From Rubripirellula tenax (GTDB taxonomy: Bacteria; Planctomycetota; Planctomycetia; Pirellulales; Pirellulaceae), in contig NZ_SJPW01000001.1 in assembly GCF_007860125.1 (NCBI RefSeq), positions 1,425,900 through 1,489,899 of the forward strand: a DNA stretch of 64,000 nt, read 5' to 3'. Below, in pieces: positions 37,458 through 47,222 of this stretch. Numbering within the stretch: the first letter of the stretch is position 1; each line of letters starts with the position of its first letter. Under the pieces are notes generated by a model. That model was not told the DNA's origin. It worked only from the letters and a program-made list of their open reading frames with translations, and ran no database searches. A program made the translations under genes and the position numbers.

Positions 37458-38777
37458 ATGAAGAATCTTCGAAATGTTCGGCAGGGCTTTACGCTCGTCG
37501 AACTGTTGGTGGTCATTGCGATCATCGGTGTTCTTGTTGGCCTGCTTTTGCCGGCCGTACAAGCTGCACGGGAAGCCGCTCGTCGCATGAGCTGCAGTAA
37601 CAACTTCAAGCAAATCGGGCTTGGGTTGCACAACTATCACTCGGCCTACAAAAAGCTACCTCAGCAGATGAACGGGCCATCGCACATGAGTGGCGCCAAC
37701 CCAGCTTGGATCCACAACCAGGATCAACAGTCGGTCATGGGGCAGCAAAGCTTCTTGGTCGCCATCACGCCGTTCATCGAACAGCAAGCGGTTTGGGAAC
37801 AGTTCGCTAACCCATTCCCCATCGGCAATCCGCCCACGACGATCCTGCCACCGTTCGGCCCCGGTTCGGATAACGATGCCTGGAGCAACAACGGTCTGTA
37901 CACCCCATACATCACTGAACTGCCCACCCTTCGTTGCCCCAGCGATCCGGGAACTGGCGTTCCTGCACAGGGAAGAACGAACTACGCCGCTTGTATGGGT
38001 GACTCTCCCCACCGGGCAAACAGCGGACCTCGCGGTTGCGCTTGGAACGGGTCGATCTGCTTGTGGCTGGAAGGCCAGGACAGCGGTCGTTCGGAGATGT
38101 CGCGTGCTTCGCAACGTGGTGTTTTTGTATCGCGTCAGCAAACCGGATTCCGCGACATTCTGGACGGATTGTCCAACACCATCGCCTGTGGCGAAATCGT
38201 GACCGACTTGGGCGACCGCGATGCTCGTACCAGCGTGGGGCATGCTCCCGGCAACGGTGCGAACAACGAGGATGAAGATGGCGCAACCGCGTCGGCAACA
38301 TCCGGTGCTGTTCTTCCCAATGCTTGCGACATCAACCTTGATCCGCTGCGTCCCCAGTTCTGGGCGGTCGGTATCAACTCGGGTGCGGCGCGTGCGGGTG
38401 CAACTTGGACAGCTCGTTATGGCCGCGGCTATCGCTGGGCAAACGGCTATCCGTTGTTCTCGGGATGCAACACCATTCGCCCCCCGAACAAGGCGGCGTG
38501 TAACGACCGCGACGACAACTGGGCTCCTTACATTGGTGAAGGCACATGGCCCATGGGCAGCCGTCACCAAGGTGGTGCACACGTCTTGATGGCGGACGGT
38601 GCCATCAAGTTTGTGACCGATTCGATTGAAGCGGGCGACCAGACCCAACGTCCGGTTCGCTTACGCAATCCGGTCGGCACCCCGCAACCAGGTGCTCAAA
38701 GCCCGTATGGCGTTTGGGGTGCCCTGGGCACTCGCGCCAACAAGGAAACGATCAGTGCCGAACAAATGATCGAATAG
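37458..38777 (+). CDS. DUF1559 protein with type IV pilin-like N-terminus
   Basis: A 439-residue protein. The N-terminus [20 protein letters not shown] is a prepilin cleavage/methylation motif with a long hydrophobic helix, followed by [20 protein letters not shown] typical of DUF1559. The C-terminal half has the family's MADGAIKFV segment preceding the last strands. These are highly expanded in planctomycetes, probably as pseudopilin-like surface proteins; the exact role is unknown. ATG 37458 has an ideal AGGAG and is preferred to the TTG one codon earlier. A hairpin follows the gene, then a small lipoprotein gene typical of its neighbourhood. Confidence 0.93.
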   Translation: MKNLRNVRQGFTLVELLVVIAIIGVLVGLLLPAVQAAREAARRMSCSNNFKQIGLGLHNYHSAYKKLPQQMNGPSHMSGANPAWIHNQDQQSVMGQQSFLVAITPFIEQQAVWEQFANPFPIGNPPTTILPPFGPGSDNDAWSNNGLYTPYITELPTLRCPSDPGTGVPAQGRTNYAACMGDSPHRANSGPRGCAWNGSICLWLEGQDSGRSEMSRASQRGVFVSRQQTGFRDILDGLSNTIACGEIVTDLGDRDARTSVGHAPGNGANNEDEDGATASATSGAVLPNACDINLDPLRPQFWAVGINSGAARAGATWTARYGRGYRWANGYPLFSGCNTIRPPNKAACNDRDDNWAPYIGEGTWPMGSRHQGGAHVLMADGAIKFVTDSIEAGDQTQRPVRLRNPVGTPQPGAQSPYGVWGALGTRANKETISAEQMIE

Positions 38778-38820
38778 GCTTTTCGCGAAGAACCTATTGC
38801 TGAATCAGCGAAACCGAAGG

Positions 38821-38841
38821 GCCCCGCACAATGTGCGGGGC
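38821..38841 (+). terminator. Hairpin after the DUF1559 gene
   Basis: GCCCCGC(ACAATGT)GCGGGGC forms a 7-bp GC stem with a 7-base loop. No T run follows, and a small lipoprotein gene lies 64 bases downstream, so it may be a partial attenuator or an mRNA stabiliser rather than a full stop. Confidence 0.5.
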
Positions 38842-38904
38842 TCTTCACGTTTCGCGAGTCCCGACAATCAACCTTCCCCCTCCGATTACCCAAGGATCAA
38901 GACC

Positions 38905-39078
38905 ATGCGATCGCTCGCAATTGCTGCCCTATTCGCTTCGTTGTTCACCATTGCCGGTTGCGGCGACGCTAAGCCGGGTGTTGTCGCCGAACCCGGTGAC
39001 TACGATGCGTATCTGACGCCCCCCGGAGCCATGGAAGAATCCATGGATGCCGCGCAATCGCAGATCAAGAAGAAGTAA
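38905..39078 (+). CDS. Small (57-residue) lipoprotein paired with DUF1559
   Basis: MRSLAIAALFASLFTIAGC is a compact type II signal peptide with lipobox IAGC. The mature part is under 40 residues (GDAKPGVVAEPGDYDAYL, then PPGAMEESMDAAQSQIKKK). A DUF1559 gene followed by a tiny lipoprotein with an acidic -Y-AYL-like motif recurs in planctomycetes, so I take it as a real partner. Function is unknown. ATG 38905 is chosen because an upstream extension would precede the signal peptide. A strong terminator follows at 39108. Confidence 0.75.
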   Translation: MRSLAIAALFASLFTIAGCGDAKPGVVAEPGDYDAYLTPPGAMEESMDAAQSQIKKK

Positions 39079-39107
39079 TCCCTTTCGCACGCTTTAGCGA
39101 AACCCAC

Positions 39108-39140
39108 GCGCCCCTTCGGTTTCCGAAGGGGCGCTTTTCG
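39108..39140 (+). terminator. Strong intrinsic terminator
   Basis: GCGCCCCTTCGG (39108-39119) and CCGAAGGGGCGC (39123-39134) form a perfect 12-bp stem around TTT, followed by TTTTCGTT. It ends the DUF1559/lipoprotein unit and, read in reverse, also lies just beyond the cytochrome gene. Confidence 0.85.
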
Positions 39141-39187
39141 TTGTCCGCCGGTTTGATTTCGTCGCTTGATGGATCCTCGTACCGCGT

Positions 39188-41167
39188 TCAACGACGTTCA
39201 AGACGACGGAGCTGTTCAAGAACATCAAGGTGCAGTCGAGCGCGATCGGGATCCTGTTCATTGAAAATCGCCACCATCACTTCATGTGCTGACGCGAATT
39301 CGGGCTGAATCCGTAGCGCTCGTTCGATCGCTTCGATGGCGTCGTCCATCCGCCCGGCATTGCGAAGGCAAAGACCGAGGAAGTAGAAGTCTTTGGCCGA
39401 GTGCCCGCTTTGACACAGTTGTTGATAGTGGCTCAAAGCCGCCGCATTGTCGCCCGAGCGGAAGGCCACTTCCGCCAACACGCTTGTCGCGGAACTGGCG
39501 ATTTCTGTGTTGGAATCCGCGATCGCAATCGCCGCGTTGGCATACTGCGCCGCGGCAGCAAAGTTCTCGCCGGACAAGGCAAACATCGCCAGGATTGCAT
39601 ACGTTTCCGCATCGACACTGTGATCAGCGACACTGTGATCAGCGACCCGCGCCAACATCGCTTGACTGGCCCGCTGGACCTGCGAGGCTGGAATGGCCAG
39701 CGATGGCTTTGTTAGCAGCAATCGCCCCACTGCCAAACTCTCCCGACGTTGCCGTTCGTCGTCCGACAACGAATCGTCGGCAATGATTGAGGCAATTTCG
39801 CCGCTGTGTGGGGTAACTTCGCCGCCGGGCGGGGCATCACTTGTCAAAGTATCCGGGTGGATACCGATGCGGTGATGGTGCAGCGCGGCATGTGCAACAT
39901 TCGTTTCTTGCTTTGGCATGTGACAGGCAACACAAGCATTCTTGTTCGTACGCAAACGCTGATCCGAATCGATGCCGCAATCCTGATCCTGATGGCACTG
40001 CAAGCAATGGTCGCGATAGTGGGCGACGGGATCTTCGATGACGCCGGATGGATGCGGGTTGTGACAAGTGATGCACGTCAACGTTTCGGACTGTTGATAA
40101 CATCGACTCGCGTGTATCTGTTCGACATGGCCCACAATTTTAGACTCCGCCGGTCCCGTGCTTTGAAAATCCGTGCGAAGATCGATCATCCGGTCGCCGG
40201 GCCGAAAATCCCATACCGACGCCCCAGAAGCAGTGATCATGGTCGCGCCTTGCAAGTGACACTGCTGGCAGATCGCTTCGCTTCGTTGTCGATCCAACTT
40301 AGCGGGGTGCACGATCCGGTCGCCCATTGAATCTTTCTTCGCCTCACTGCTCGAATCACTTTCGGATCGCGACGACATTGTCCCATCGAGACTTCGATAA
40401 CGATCGATGTGTTCTTTGCCCGGACCGTGGCAACGCTCGCAACCGATGGTTGCTTCGACGACTTCGAATCGATTCTCATTTTCCGAGGAAATGCTGATCC
40501 GTCCTGCGTGACAAAACAGGCACGCATTGGGCACCACGCGATGAAACGAGGCGTGATCGACAGCGTCGTAGCCCGGCGACAACTGCCATGTCTTGGGTTC
40601 GGAGTACCAAGTGATTGGCGATTCCAACCAAAACCCGTCGACTTGAAAAAGATAAGTGTGAGCATGGGCTCCCGAACCCATCGTGAAGTCGATCGGTTGG
40701 TCTGTCACCGCAATGGACGCACCGTCCGGCGCCTTGAGAGTTTCGCGATGAACCATCGAATCGCCGCGATAGACCACATCGTACTGACAAGACGATTTGG
40801 CGTGAAAGAAACTGCCCGGAGGAGGATCGAGCGCCCGATCTGTCTCGCGGAACGAACGACTGTGCGTGGTCCGTGAGTAGCTCTCGAACTGATCAGCGTG
40901 GCACTCACGGCACGCATCTCGCCCCACATACCCGTCGTCATCCGCCAAAGCGTGCGACGACGATTTCGCGGTAACCGAGGACACGTCTGAACCGGACCAC
41001 TGCGACGCCGGTGACACCTTCGCTTGCCAAGCCGGAATCCCGTCGAACAACGCGTCATCGTCGGTCCACTGGAACCAGAGCCCCACTGCGACGGCAAGCA
41101 CTGCGACGGCGAGCAACCACTTCGACAGTGGGGTAAAAAAACCAGTAGAGAACGTTCTCGACATCAA
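39188..41167 (-). CDS. Heptahaem c-type cytochrome with C-terminal TPRs
   Basis: A 659-residue membrane-anchored protein. One N-terminal helix (WLLAVAVLAVAVGLWF) exports it. Seven CxxCH haem sites are visible: CRECH, CLFCH, CERCH, CQQCH, CITCH, CLQCH and CVACH, between residues about 85 and 405. Residues about 500-655 are TPR-like (AKDFYFLGLCLRNAGRMDDA). The layout resembles cytochrome c554/NrfA-like multihaem proteins seen with TPR tails in planctomycetes; the electron partner is unknown. It starts 24 bases after the CRTAC copy B stop on the same strand, so the two are probably co-expressed. A 15-bp tandem duplication lies in the TPR region. Confidence 0.88.
   Translation of the reverse strand: MMSRTFSTGFFTPLSKWLLAVAVLAVAVGLWFQWTDDDALFDGIPAWQAKVSPASQWSGSDVSSVTAKSSSHALADDDGYVGRDACRECHADQFESYSRTTHSRSFRETDRALDPPPGSFFHAKSSCQYDVVYRGDSMVHRETLKAPDGASIAVTDQPIDFTMGSGAHAHTYLFQVDGFWLESPITWYSEPKTWQLSPGYDAVDHASFHRVVPNACLFCHAGRISISSENENRFEVVEATIGCERCHGPGKEHIDRYRSLDGTMSSRSESDSSSEAKKDSMGDRIVHPAKLDRQRSEAICQQCHLQGATMITASGASVWDFRPGDRMIDLRTDFQSTGPAESKIVGHVEQIHASRCYQQSETLTCITCHNPHPSGVIEDPVAHYRDHCLQCHQDQDCGIDSDQRLRTNKNACVACHMPKQETNVAHAALHHHRIGIHPDTLTSDAPPGGEVTPHSGEIASIIADDSLSDDERQRRESLAVGRLLLTKPSLAIPASQVQRASQAMLARVADHSVADHSVDAETYAILAMFALSGENFAAAAQYANAAIAIADSNTEIASSATSVLAEVAFRSGDNAAALSHYQQLCQSGHSAKDFYFLGLCLRNAGRMDDAIEAIERALRIQPEFASAHEVMVAIFNEQDPDRARLHLDVLEQLRRLERR
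39613..39642. repeat. 15-bp tandem duplication inside the cytochrome gene
   Basis: CGACACTGTGATCAG occurs twice back to back (39613-39627 and 39628-39642), duplicating the residues VADHS in frame within the protein. It looks like recent slippage. Confidence 0.9.
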
Positions 41168-41191
41168 AAAGATTTCGCAGAAGTGATGCGG

Positions 41192-44100
41192 TTATTGCAC
41201 AAACCAAGATTCATCGCCTTGCACGATGACGATTCGTCGGTCGATGGGCAAATCATGGAATTGTGATTCGGTACCGTCGGGCCACTGGATGGTCAGCAGA
41301 TCGACTTGGGATTGCGCCCCCAATCCGAAGTGAACGACGGGTTCGTTTCGGCACAAGTAACCATTGCCACCAACCAACCATTGCCTGCTCTTCCTGCCGC
41401 CTGCTTCGATCGTCGCGACGGCTCCGATCGGCAGTCGTTCACAATCCACACCGACCAATTCCAAGTCCAGGTAATGCCCCGTTTCGCTTGATTGATTGAC
41501 CAGCACCGCGGACGGTTGGCCCATGTGCGTGATCACAAGATCTTGTCGACCATCGCGATCCAAATCGACCGTCGCCATCGCTCTTCCGATGTGCGGCGTC
41601 GTTGCATAGCTGCCAGACTTACCTGCGACGATCGGTTCAAACGTCTCGCCGACATTCGCAAAAAGTTGAAAGGGTTGATTCAGCGGCGCGGTATCGCCGG
41701 CAACCGCATCGACGTGACCATTGGTGACGACAATGTCGACCGCGCCGTCGTTGTTGTAATCGATCGGTTGAGATCCAAAACCGACGTGGGGCCGACTCGG
41801 GTCCGTCAAACCGTACGCCAGGCTACGATCACGAAAACCGCCGTTTTGGCCCAAGTACAAACTGACAGACTCCTTCGCGAAATTGGCAATGTGCAAATCC
41901 AATTGCTGGTTGAAGTCATAGTCGGCTGCGGCGATTCCCATCGACGCCGTTGGGCTGCCGTCACGATTGAACGCGCAACCGCGTAACATCGCAACTTCTT
42001 CCCAAACGGGCGAACCCGCCACTGAATCCGGTTCCTTCGATCGTGTCCAAAGCTGGTTCCGCTGGACATCGTTGCCAACAAAAACATCGTTGCCGGGTCC
42101 ACCTACCAAATCGGCAACGACGATGCCCAACCCGGTCGCTCTCGCTTCGTCGTCGGATGAAAACAACGACGGACGTCCACGGCCTCCGGGCGTATTGACG
42201 TAGACGCGATCCGAGACGGCACGATACAGCAGCGGCCCAAACGTTTTTTCGACTTCGCCTTGTTCATTGGGAACGGGACGCTCGAAATCGCTGGGATCAT
42301 CCACATAGCGAACCGTTATCAAATCAGGTAGCCCGTCACCCGTCACGTCGGCGATCGCGGCCGAAGAATCGATGCCGTGAATGGAGTCCGATGCCAATCG
42401 CCAATCGCTTTTTCGAAACGTTCCGTCACCGTTGTTGATCAGCAACAAGTCGGGTCCCAGGTTGGCAACATAAAGATCGTCGAAGCCATCTTGATTCCAA
42501 TCACCGGCGGTCACGCCCGTCGAAAAGGAAGTCTCCGTCGCACCGCACAATTCAGTGATATCCGAAAGTAATGAGTCCAGATTGCGAACCATGACATTGG
42601 ACGCTCGTGTTTCAAATTCAGGCGGATCACTTGCACCTTGAGCAAAATAGAGATCGGGATTCCCGTCGCGATCGAAATCGGCGACCGCCACTCCGCCACC
42701 GATCTGTTGGTAGATCGCAAACCCCGAACGAATGTCTTTTGCCCCAGGCTGAAACGTATGATCACAGCCCCACGCCGCGGCAACGTCAACGAAATTCGCA
42801 TCCGTCGCCTCGAACGTTCGCCCGCTGTCCTCTGGCACTTCGATTCGCAGCGAAGCAAGTTTTTCGTCGGAAGCGGGAAACTGATCGATGTCGATTTCGC
42901 CGGCAAGTTCGGCAGGGGTCGGAAACGACATCTGTTGTTGGATTAACTGCAATCGAATCGCGTTCAAGTCGGCAAGACTCTCGCCGGCCTGATCGTCGTA
43001 CAGCATCGCGATCGAACGCCACATCACCGACTCGATTCGGCGATGGAGCCGTTCCAACCGACCGGAAATTTCTCGAAACAGTTCCGCATCTGGCGGCGAA
43101 GCACCGGCGATCTTTTGCGTGTCACGTCGAAGCAGTGTGTTGGCTTGAAAACGGAGCCCCCAAAACTCGGCGGAATCGTTTTCGTTGATCGATAAAAAGC
43201 ACTGGCGCAACCGACGAATCGTTCGGTTGTCCGATGGTTCTTCGGCGACCGCCCGCAAGAAAGCGCCGATGGCTTCGCGAAACTTACCGTCGTTGACTTG
43301 CAGAGTTCCGATCGCGACCCAGTACTCGGGGTGCGGTCGCACATCGGATGTTACGTTTTCGAGCCACCAATTCGTCGCCGCCTCGTCTTGCATCTCGGTC
43401 ACGACGCGACCGTAAAACGCCCACACCCAGTTCGGCGCATCGCCACGATCGAGTTCTGCTCGCAACAGTCTCGCAGTCGTTGCAAGATCGTCTTCGGTGT
43501 ACGCCTGCCTTGCTCGCCCCGTGTTTCCGATGGGCAGGTACGGCCGGTCGCCCGCCGCCAGTGACGCGACCGTTTCGGCGCGATGGTAAATCGCGTCGGG
43601 CACCGAAATCAGACTCTGCAGTTCGTCTTCGCGGACGTCGCCGGCCTGACACAAACTGCGGATCAATCGGGCGGCTTCATATCGACGCCCTTGGCGGTTG
43701 TAGATGTATGCGAGCGGTCGCCTGGCCACGTTGGCATCGGGATACCACGACAAAATTTGACGATACCGTTTGGCGGCGCCGCCCCAGTCCTCGATCTCCA
43801 TGCACCAATCGGCCGCCTGACCAAAAGCAGCAACGCCGGCCTGCGGATCGTCACTTGGAATTTCGCCGAGCAGATCGATTGCGCCTCGGACGTCACCCAG
43901 GTCTTTCAAAACTTGCGCCAACCGAAACAGGATGGATGCATCGCCCGGGTCGCGAACCAGCATCCGCTTCAGCATCGCCGCCGCATCCGACAATCGCCCG
44001 GAACCGATCGCCGCATCCACGGCCTGGTTCTTGTCGGCGGTTTCGACTGGGGGTTCGGTTCGCGTGGGCTCCGTCCTTGTGGGTTCTGGTGAAGTCATTG

Positions 44101-44269
44101 GCTTCCCCGTCGCGGAATCGCCTTTTTCCTCGGAAGAAGAAGTCCGCTGGGAATCCGAAACCGTTTCGATGGGGTCCGATCGACTGCATCCAAAGACGGC
44201 AAGCAATACCGTCATCGCGACATGCGCTCGAAAAAACGCAACAGATCGGCCCAGTTTAGGAGTTAGCAT
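41192..44269 (-). CDS. TPR - FG-GAP - UnbV/ASPIC (CRTAC family) lipoprotein, copy B
   Basis: A 1025-residue paralogue of copy A. The N-terminus MTVLLAVFGCSRSD (residues about 19-32) is an atypical lipobox with Phe before Gly-Cys. A Thr/Pro/Glu-rich stretch containing repeated TRTEP follows, then TPRs (residues about 85-400). The propeller of FG-GAP loops comes next (DFDRDGNPDLYFAQGAS, DWNQDGFDDLYVANLG, DVTGDGLPDL, DYNNDGAVDIVVTNGH, DLDRDGRQDLVITH). The UnbV/ASPIC end is IGAVATIEAGG and VVHFGLGAQSQVDLLTIQWPDG. It is the first gene of a two-gene unit with the heptahaem cytochrome. Confidence 0.87.
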   Translation of the reverse strand: MLTPKLGRSVAFFRAHVAMTVLLAVFGCSRSDPIETVSDSQRTSSSEEKGDSATGKPMTSPEPTRTEPTRTEPPVETADKNQAVDAAIGSGRLSDAAAMLKRMLVRDPGDASILFRLAQVLKDLGDVRGAIDLLGEIPSDDPQAGVAAFGQAADWCMEIEDWGGAAKRYRQILSWYPDANVARRPLAYIYNRQGRRYEAARLIRSLCQAGDVREDELQSLISVPDAIYHRAETVASLAAGDRPYLPIGNTGRARQAYTEDDLATTARLLRAELDRGDAPNWVWAFYGRVVTEMQDEAATNWWLENVTSDVRPHPEYWVAIGTLQVNDGKFREAIGAFLRAVAEEPSDNRTIRRLRQCFLSINENDSAEFWGLRFQANTLLRRDTQKIAGASPPDAELFREISGRLERLHRRIESVMWRSIAMLYDDQAGESLADLNAIRLQLIQQQMSFPTPAELAGEIDIDQFPASDEKLASLRIEVPEDSGRTFEATDANFVDVAAAWGCDHTFQPGAKDIRSGFAIYQQIGGGVAVADFDRDGNPDLYFAQGASDPPEFETRASNVMVRNLDSLLSDITELCGATETSFSTGVTAGDWNQDGFDDLYVANLGPDLLLINNGDGTFRKSDWRLASDSIHGIDSSAAIADVTGDGLPDLITVRYVDDPSDFERPVPNEQGEVEKTFGPLLYRAVSDRVYVNTPGGRGRPSLFSSDDEARATGLGIVVADLVGGPGNDVFVGNDVQRNQLWTRSKEPDSVAGSPVWEEVAMLRGCAFNRDGSPTASMGIAAADYDFNQQLDLHIANFAKESVSLYLGQNGGFRDRSLAYGLTDPSRPHVGFGSQPIDYNNDGAVDIVVTNGHVDAVAGDTAPLNQPFQLFANVGETFEPIVAGKSGSYATTPHIGRAMATVDLDRDGRQDLVITHMGQPSAVLVNQSSETGHYLDLELVGVDCERLPIGAVATIEAGGRKSRQWLVGGNGYLCRNEPVVHFGLGAQSQVDLLTIQWPDGTESQFHDLPIDRRIVIVQGDESWFVQ

Positions 44270-44515
44270 CGTTTGCCGAACTTAGTGAAGACCGTCGCTT
44301 CGAGACGGCGACGAGGAGGCATCATTCTAGTGTTTTGGGACGACTCCATTTTAGAGCAACGAAACACGTTGGAAGTTCTGGTTGGTGTTGCGTTTTGGGC
44401 GAAAGCCTTGACGGCCCCACCAGCGGCCGACACGGGAACGTTTAACTTTCCCGGTCAATCGCTCGAGCCAGAGTTGACTCGGAAGAAATGGCTGAGCCCG
44501 TGGACTCAACCGCAA

Positions 44516-44589
44516 TCGGGGCGACAGGATTCGAACCTGCGACCTACTGGTCCCAAACCAGTCGCGCTACCAGCCTGCGCCACGCCCCG
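44516..44589 (-). tRNA. tRNA-Pro (UGG anticodon)
   Basis: Read on the minus strand the acceptor stem is CGGGGCG/CGCCCCG. The anticodon stem-loop ACTGG-TTTGGGA-CCAGT gives anticodon TGG, and the T arm contains GGTTCGAATCC. The discriminator base is A and no CCA is encoded. The 74-base length is standard. The 246 bases between it and the CRTAC gene (44270-44515) hold no other feature I can support. Confidence 0.96.
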
Positions 44590-44721
44590 TTCAGTTGCGT
44601 TTGCACAGAGTAGCTGACCGGCGGCTTTTGCGAAAGGTTCACTTGCATCATGCTTTTTGGAGCCGTCCGACCGGTCGGCGGCAACGGGCTTGGCTTCATC
44701 TGGATGCGGGAAAAACGGCAA

Positions 44722-45726
44722 ATGCGAGTCTTAGTGACCGGATGCGGTGGCTTTTTGGGGGGCGAAATCGTTCGTCAATTGCTGGAACGTGGCGACGAAG
44801 TTGTCGGAATTTCTAGAAAGGAATACCCCGATTTGGTCGCAATCGGGATGAAGCCGGTCCGCGGCGACTTGTCGGATCCTGATTTTTTTCGTCGCAGTGG
44901 ATCCGAAATCGAGTTCGGAACCCTCGATGCCGTCGTTCATACCGCTGCAGTGGCCGGTGTTTGGGGGCCTTGGCAGCACTATTTTCGCAACAATGTGACG
45001 GCGACGGAAAACGTGATCGCGGCCTGCCAGTCCCGCGGCATCGGGCGACTCGTTTTCACCAGCAGCCCCAGCGTAACGTTCGCCGGCACCGACCAACGGG
45101 GCGTCGACGAATCCGAACCCTATCCGACCCGCTGGCTGTGCCACTATTCGCACACCAAAGCGATCGCCGAACAAGCCGTGATCGCGGCCGATACCGTGGG
45201 AGACTTGAGAACGGTTTCGCTGCGGCCTCACTTGATTTGGGGTGAAAACGACCCTCATTTGCTGCCGCGAATGATCGAAAGAGCCCGTCAAGGACGGCTC
45301 CGAATCGTTGGCGACGGGAACAACCGGGTGGATACGGTCCACGTGATTAACGCAGCAGCCGCCCATCTGGATTCGCTCGACTCACTGGCCGGCGATGCCG
45401 AACGAGCTGCCGGACGGGCCTACTTCATCACGCAAGACGAACCGGTCGATTGCTGGGATTGGATCGGCGAAGTGTGCCGGATCGCCGGCGTCCGTCCGCC
45501 CGACAAACGGATCTCGGCCGGTACTGCATATCGGCTGGGGGGGGCGTTGGAAGCGATCTATCGAATTCTGAGAAAATCAGACGAGCCGCCCATGACGCGA
45601 TTCGTGGCGGCTCAATTGTCGACCGATCACTACTTCGATACGTCCGCGGCCAAGCAACGGCTGGGTTATCGGGTGCGAATCAGCATGGAAGAGGGGCTGG
45701 ATCGGTTGCGACGGGCTTGGGCATAA
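44722..45726 (+). CDS. NAD-dependent epimerase/dehydratase, 3beta-HSD-like
   Basis: A 334-residue short-chain dehydrogenase of the extended type. The Rossmann motif MRVLVTGCGGFLGGEIV (GxxGxxG) opens the protein, VVHTAAVAGVWG binds the cofactor, and HYSHTKAIAEQAV supplies the YxxxK catalytic pair (with Ser in FTSSPSV). The pattern recalls 3beta-hydroxysteroid dehydrogenase/isomerase-like proteins such as OleD. The longer frame to 44650 would precede the Rossmann start and is rejected. It sits before a ketosynthase and ACP, 162 bases away, so it may reduce a beta-keto product; this is inference. Confidence 0.83.
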   Translation: MRVLVTGCGGFLGGEIVRQLLERGDEVVGISRKEYPDLVAIGMKPVRGDLSDPDFFRRSGSEIEFGTLDAVVHTAAVAGVWGPWQHYFRNNVTATENVIAACQSRGIGRLVFTSSPSVTFAGTDQRGVDESEPYPTRWLCHYSHTKAIAEQAVIAADTVGDLRTVSLRPHLIWGENDPHLLPRMIERARQGRLRIVGDGNNRVDTVHVINAAAAHLDSLDSLAGDAERAAGRAYFITQDEPVDCWDWIGEVCRIAGVRPPDKRISAGTAYRLGGALEAIYRILRKSDEPPMTRFVAAQLSTDHYFDTSAAKQRLGYRVRISMEEGLDRLRRAWA

Positions 45727-45781
45727 ATGCGATGCGAGGCTTGATGAAACCGAAGTGTCGGAGACTTCCATTCGCAAAAGA

Positions 45782-45811
45782 CCAGCCCGTTGCCTTAAAA
45801 CGGCTGGATTG
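45782..45811 (+). terminator. Possible terminator after the epimerase
   Basis: CCAGCCCGTT (45782-45791) pairs with AACGGCTGG (45798-45806) with one bulged base. It is followed by only ATTGTT, so it is a weak terminator. The rest of 45727-45888 shows no gene. Confidence 0.4.
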
Positions 45812-45888
45812 TTAGCCTTTCCGGTTACCTCCCGCGGGTAAGATTCGGTAAGCCGAGTCCCCACCAACGTCACTCAATACGCAATCCA

Positions 45889-47148
45889 GTGATCGCACCC
45901 AGCCGCGCCTCCGAACTGCCCGATCACCAACGCATTGTCATCACGGGGATCGGCCTGACCGCCCCCAATGGCAACGATTGGCAATCCTATCGCGCGGCCC
46001 TTTTGGAAGGCCGAAGCGGGGTTCAGCCCTACGAAATTCGGTACTTCGGCAAAACGCTGGCGGGCATCTGCGACTTCGACACGCTGCGGTACCAAACCAA
46101 GAAAGATCTTCGACGGGGCACCCGCGCCGGCAGCGTCGGCATCTATGCGGCCAACGAAGCAGTCGAGCATTCGGGGCTAGACTGGGAAAACATCGACAAG
46201 TCGCGAGTCGGCATTTACGTCGGCGTCACCGAACACGGCAACGTCGAAACCGAGAACGAGATTTTCCTGATCAAGGGATTTGATTACGACACCAGTTGCT
46301 GGTCGCACCATCACAACCCGCGAACCGTCGCCAACAATCCGGCGGGTGAGATCGCGTTGAACATGGGCATCACCGGGCCCCACTACACCATCGGCGCCGC
46401 GTGTGCCGCCGGTAACGCGGGGCTGATCCAAGGCGCACAAATGCTGCGATTGGACGAATGCGATGTTGCGATCGCCGGCGGAACCAGCGAAAGCATTCAT
46501 ACGTTCGGTATCTTCGCCAGCTTCAATAGCCAGAACGCGCTCGCAACCAACGACGATCCGACCAAGGCGTCACGTCCGTTCGATGTCAACCGCAACGGGA
46601 TCGTGGTCGCCGAAGGCGGATGCCTATACACACTGGAACGGCTCAGCGATGCGAAGGCCCGTGGTGCCGAAATCATCGGCGAATTGGTCGGTTACGCGAT
46701 GAACACGGACGCGACCGACTTTGTGCTTCCCAATCCCGAGCGGCAAGCCCAGTGCGTGGAATTGGCGCTGAAGCGGGCCGGCTTAGAACCCGATCAAATC
46801 GACATTGTCAGCACTCACGCGACCGGCACCAGCAGCGGTGATACCCAGGAATGTTTGGCGCTGCGAAACGTATTTGGAAACTGCACCAACACGCGAATCA
46901 ACAACACCAAAAGCTACATCGGCCACGCGATGGGTGCGGCCGGGTCACTGGAACTTGCCGGCAACCTGTCTTCGTTCCAAGACCGTGTCGTTCACCCAAC
47001 GATCAACGTCGACGAATTGGACCCCGGGTGTGCACTGCCTGGCTTGGTATTGAATGAATCGCAACAGGTCGCCAAAGTCGATTACATCCTCAATAATTCT
47101 TTCGGGATGCTCGGCATTAACTCGGTCGTGATCATCGGCCGCGTCTAA
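45889..47148 (+). CDS. Beta-ketoacyl-ACP synthase (FabF-like)
   Basis: A 419-residue thiolase-fold condensing enzyme with a GTG start. The catalytic triad is Cys in IGAACAAGNAG, His in VSTHATGTSSGD and His in KSYIGHAMGAAG, with the Lys of NNTKSYIGH. RIVITGIGLTAPNG opens the protein. Active-site Cys context (AACAAGNAG) differs slightly from housekeeping FabF (TACASG). It condenses acyl-ACP with malonyl-ACP. The adjacent ACP, 74 bases downstream on the same strand, is its probable partner. It may serve a dedicated acyl product rather than bulk fatty acid synthesis; this is inference from the small cluster. Confidence 0.88.
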   Translation: MIAPSRASELPDHQRIVITGIGLTAPNGNDWQSYRAALLEGRSGVQPYEIRYFGKTLAGICDFDTLRYQTKKDLRRGTRAGSVGIYAANEAVEHSGLDWENIDKSRVGIYVGVTEHGNVETENEIFLIKGFDYDTSCWSHHHNPRTVANNPAGEIALNMGITGPHYTIGAACAAGNAGLIQGAQMLRLDECDVAIAGGTSESIHTFGIFASFNSQNALATNDDPTKASRPFDVNRNGIVVAEGGCLYTLERLSDAKARGAEIIGELVGYAMNTDATDFVLPNPERQAQCVELALKRAGLEPDQIDIVSTHATGTSSGDTQECLALRNVFGNCTNTRINNTKSYIGHAMGAAGSLELAGNLSSFQDRVVHPTINVDELDPGCALPGLVLNESQQVAKVDYILNNSFGMLGINSVVIIGRV

Positions 47149-47222
47149 AACTTAACCTATCTACCACATTTTCTTAGATCACAACCATCGTCGGAACCGA
47201 CGTTTGGGGAGCAAAATAAGCG

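Noticed and set aside
39613-39642. CRISPR or minisatellite
   Set aside because: Only two copies, no spacer, inside a coding region.
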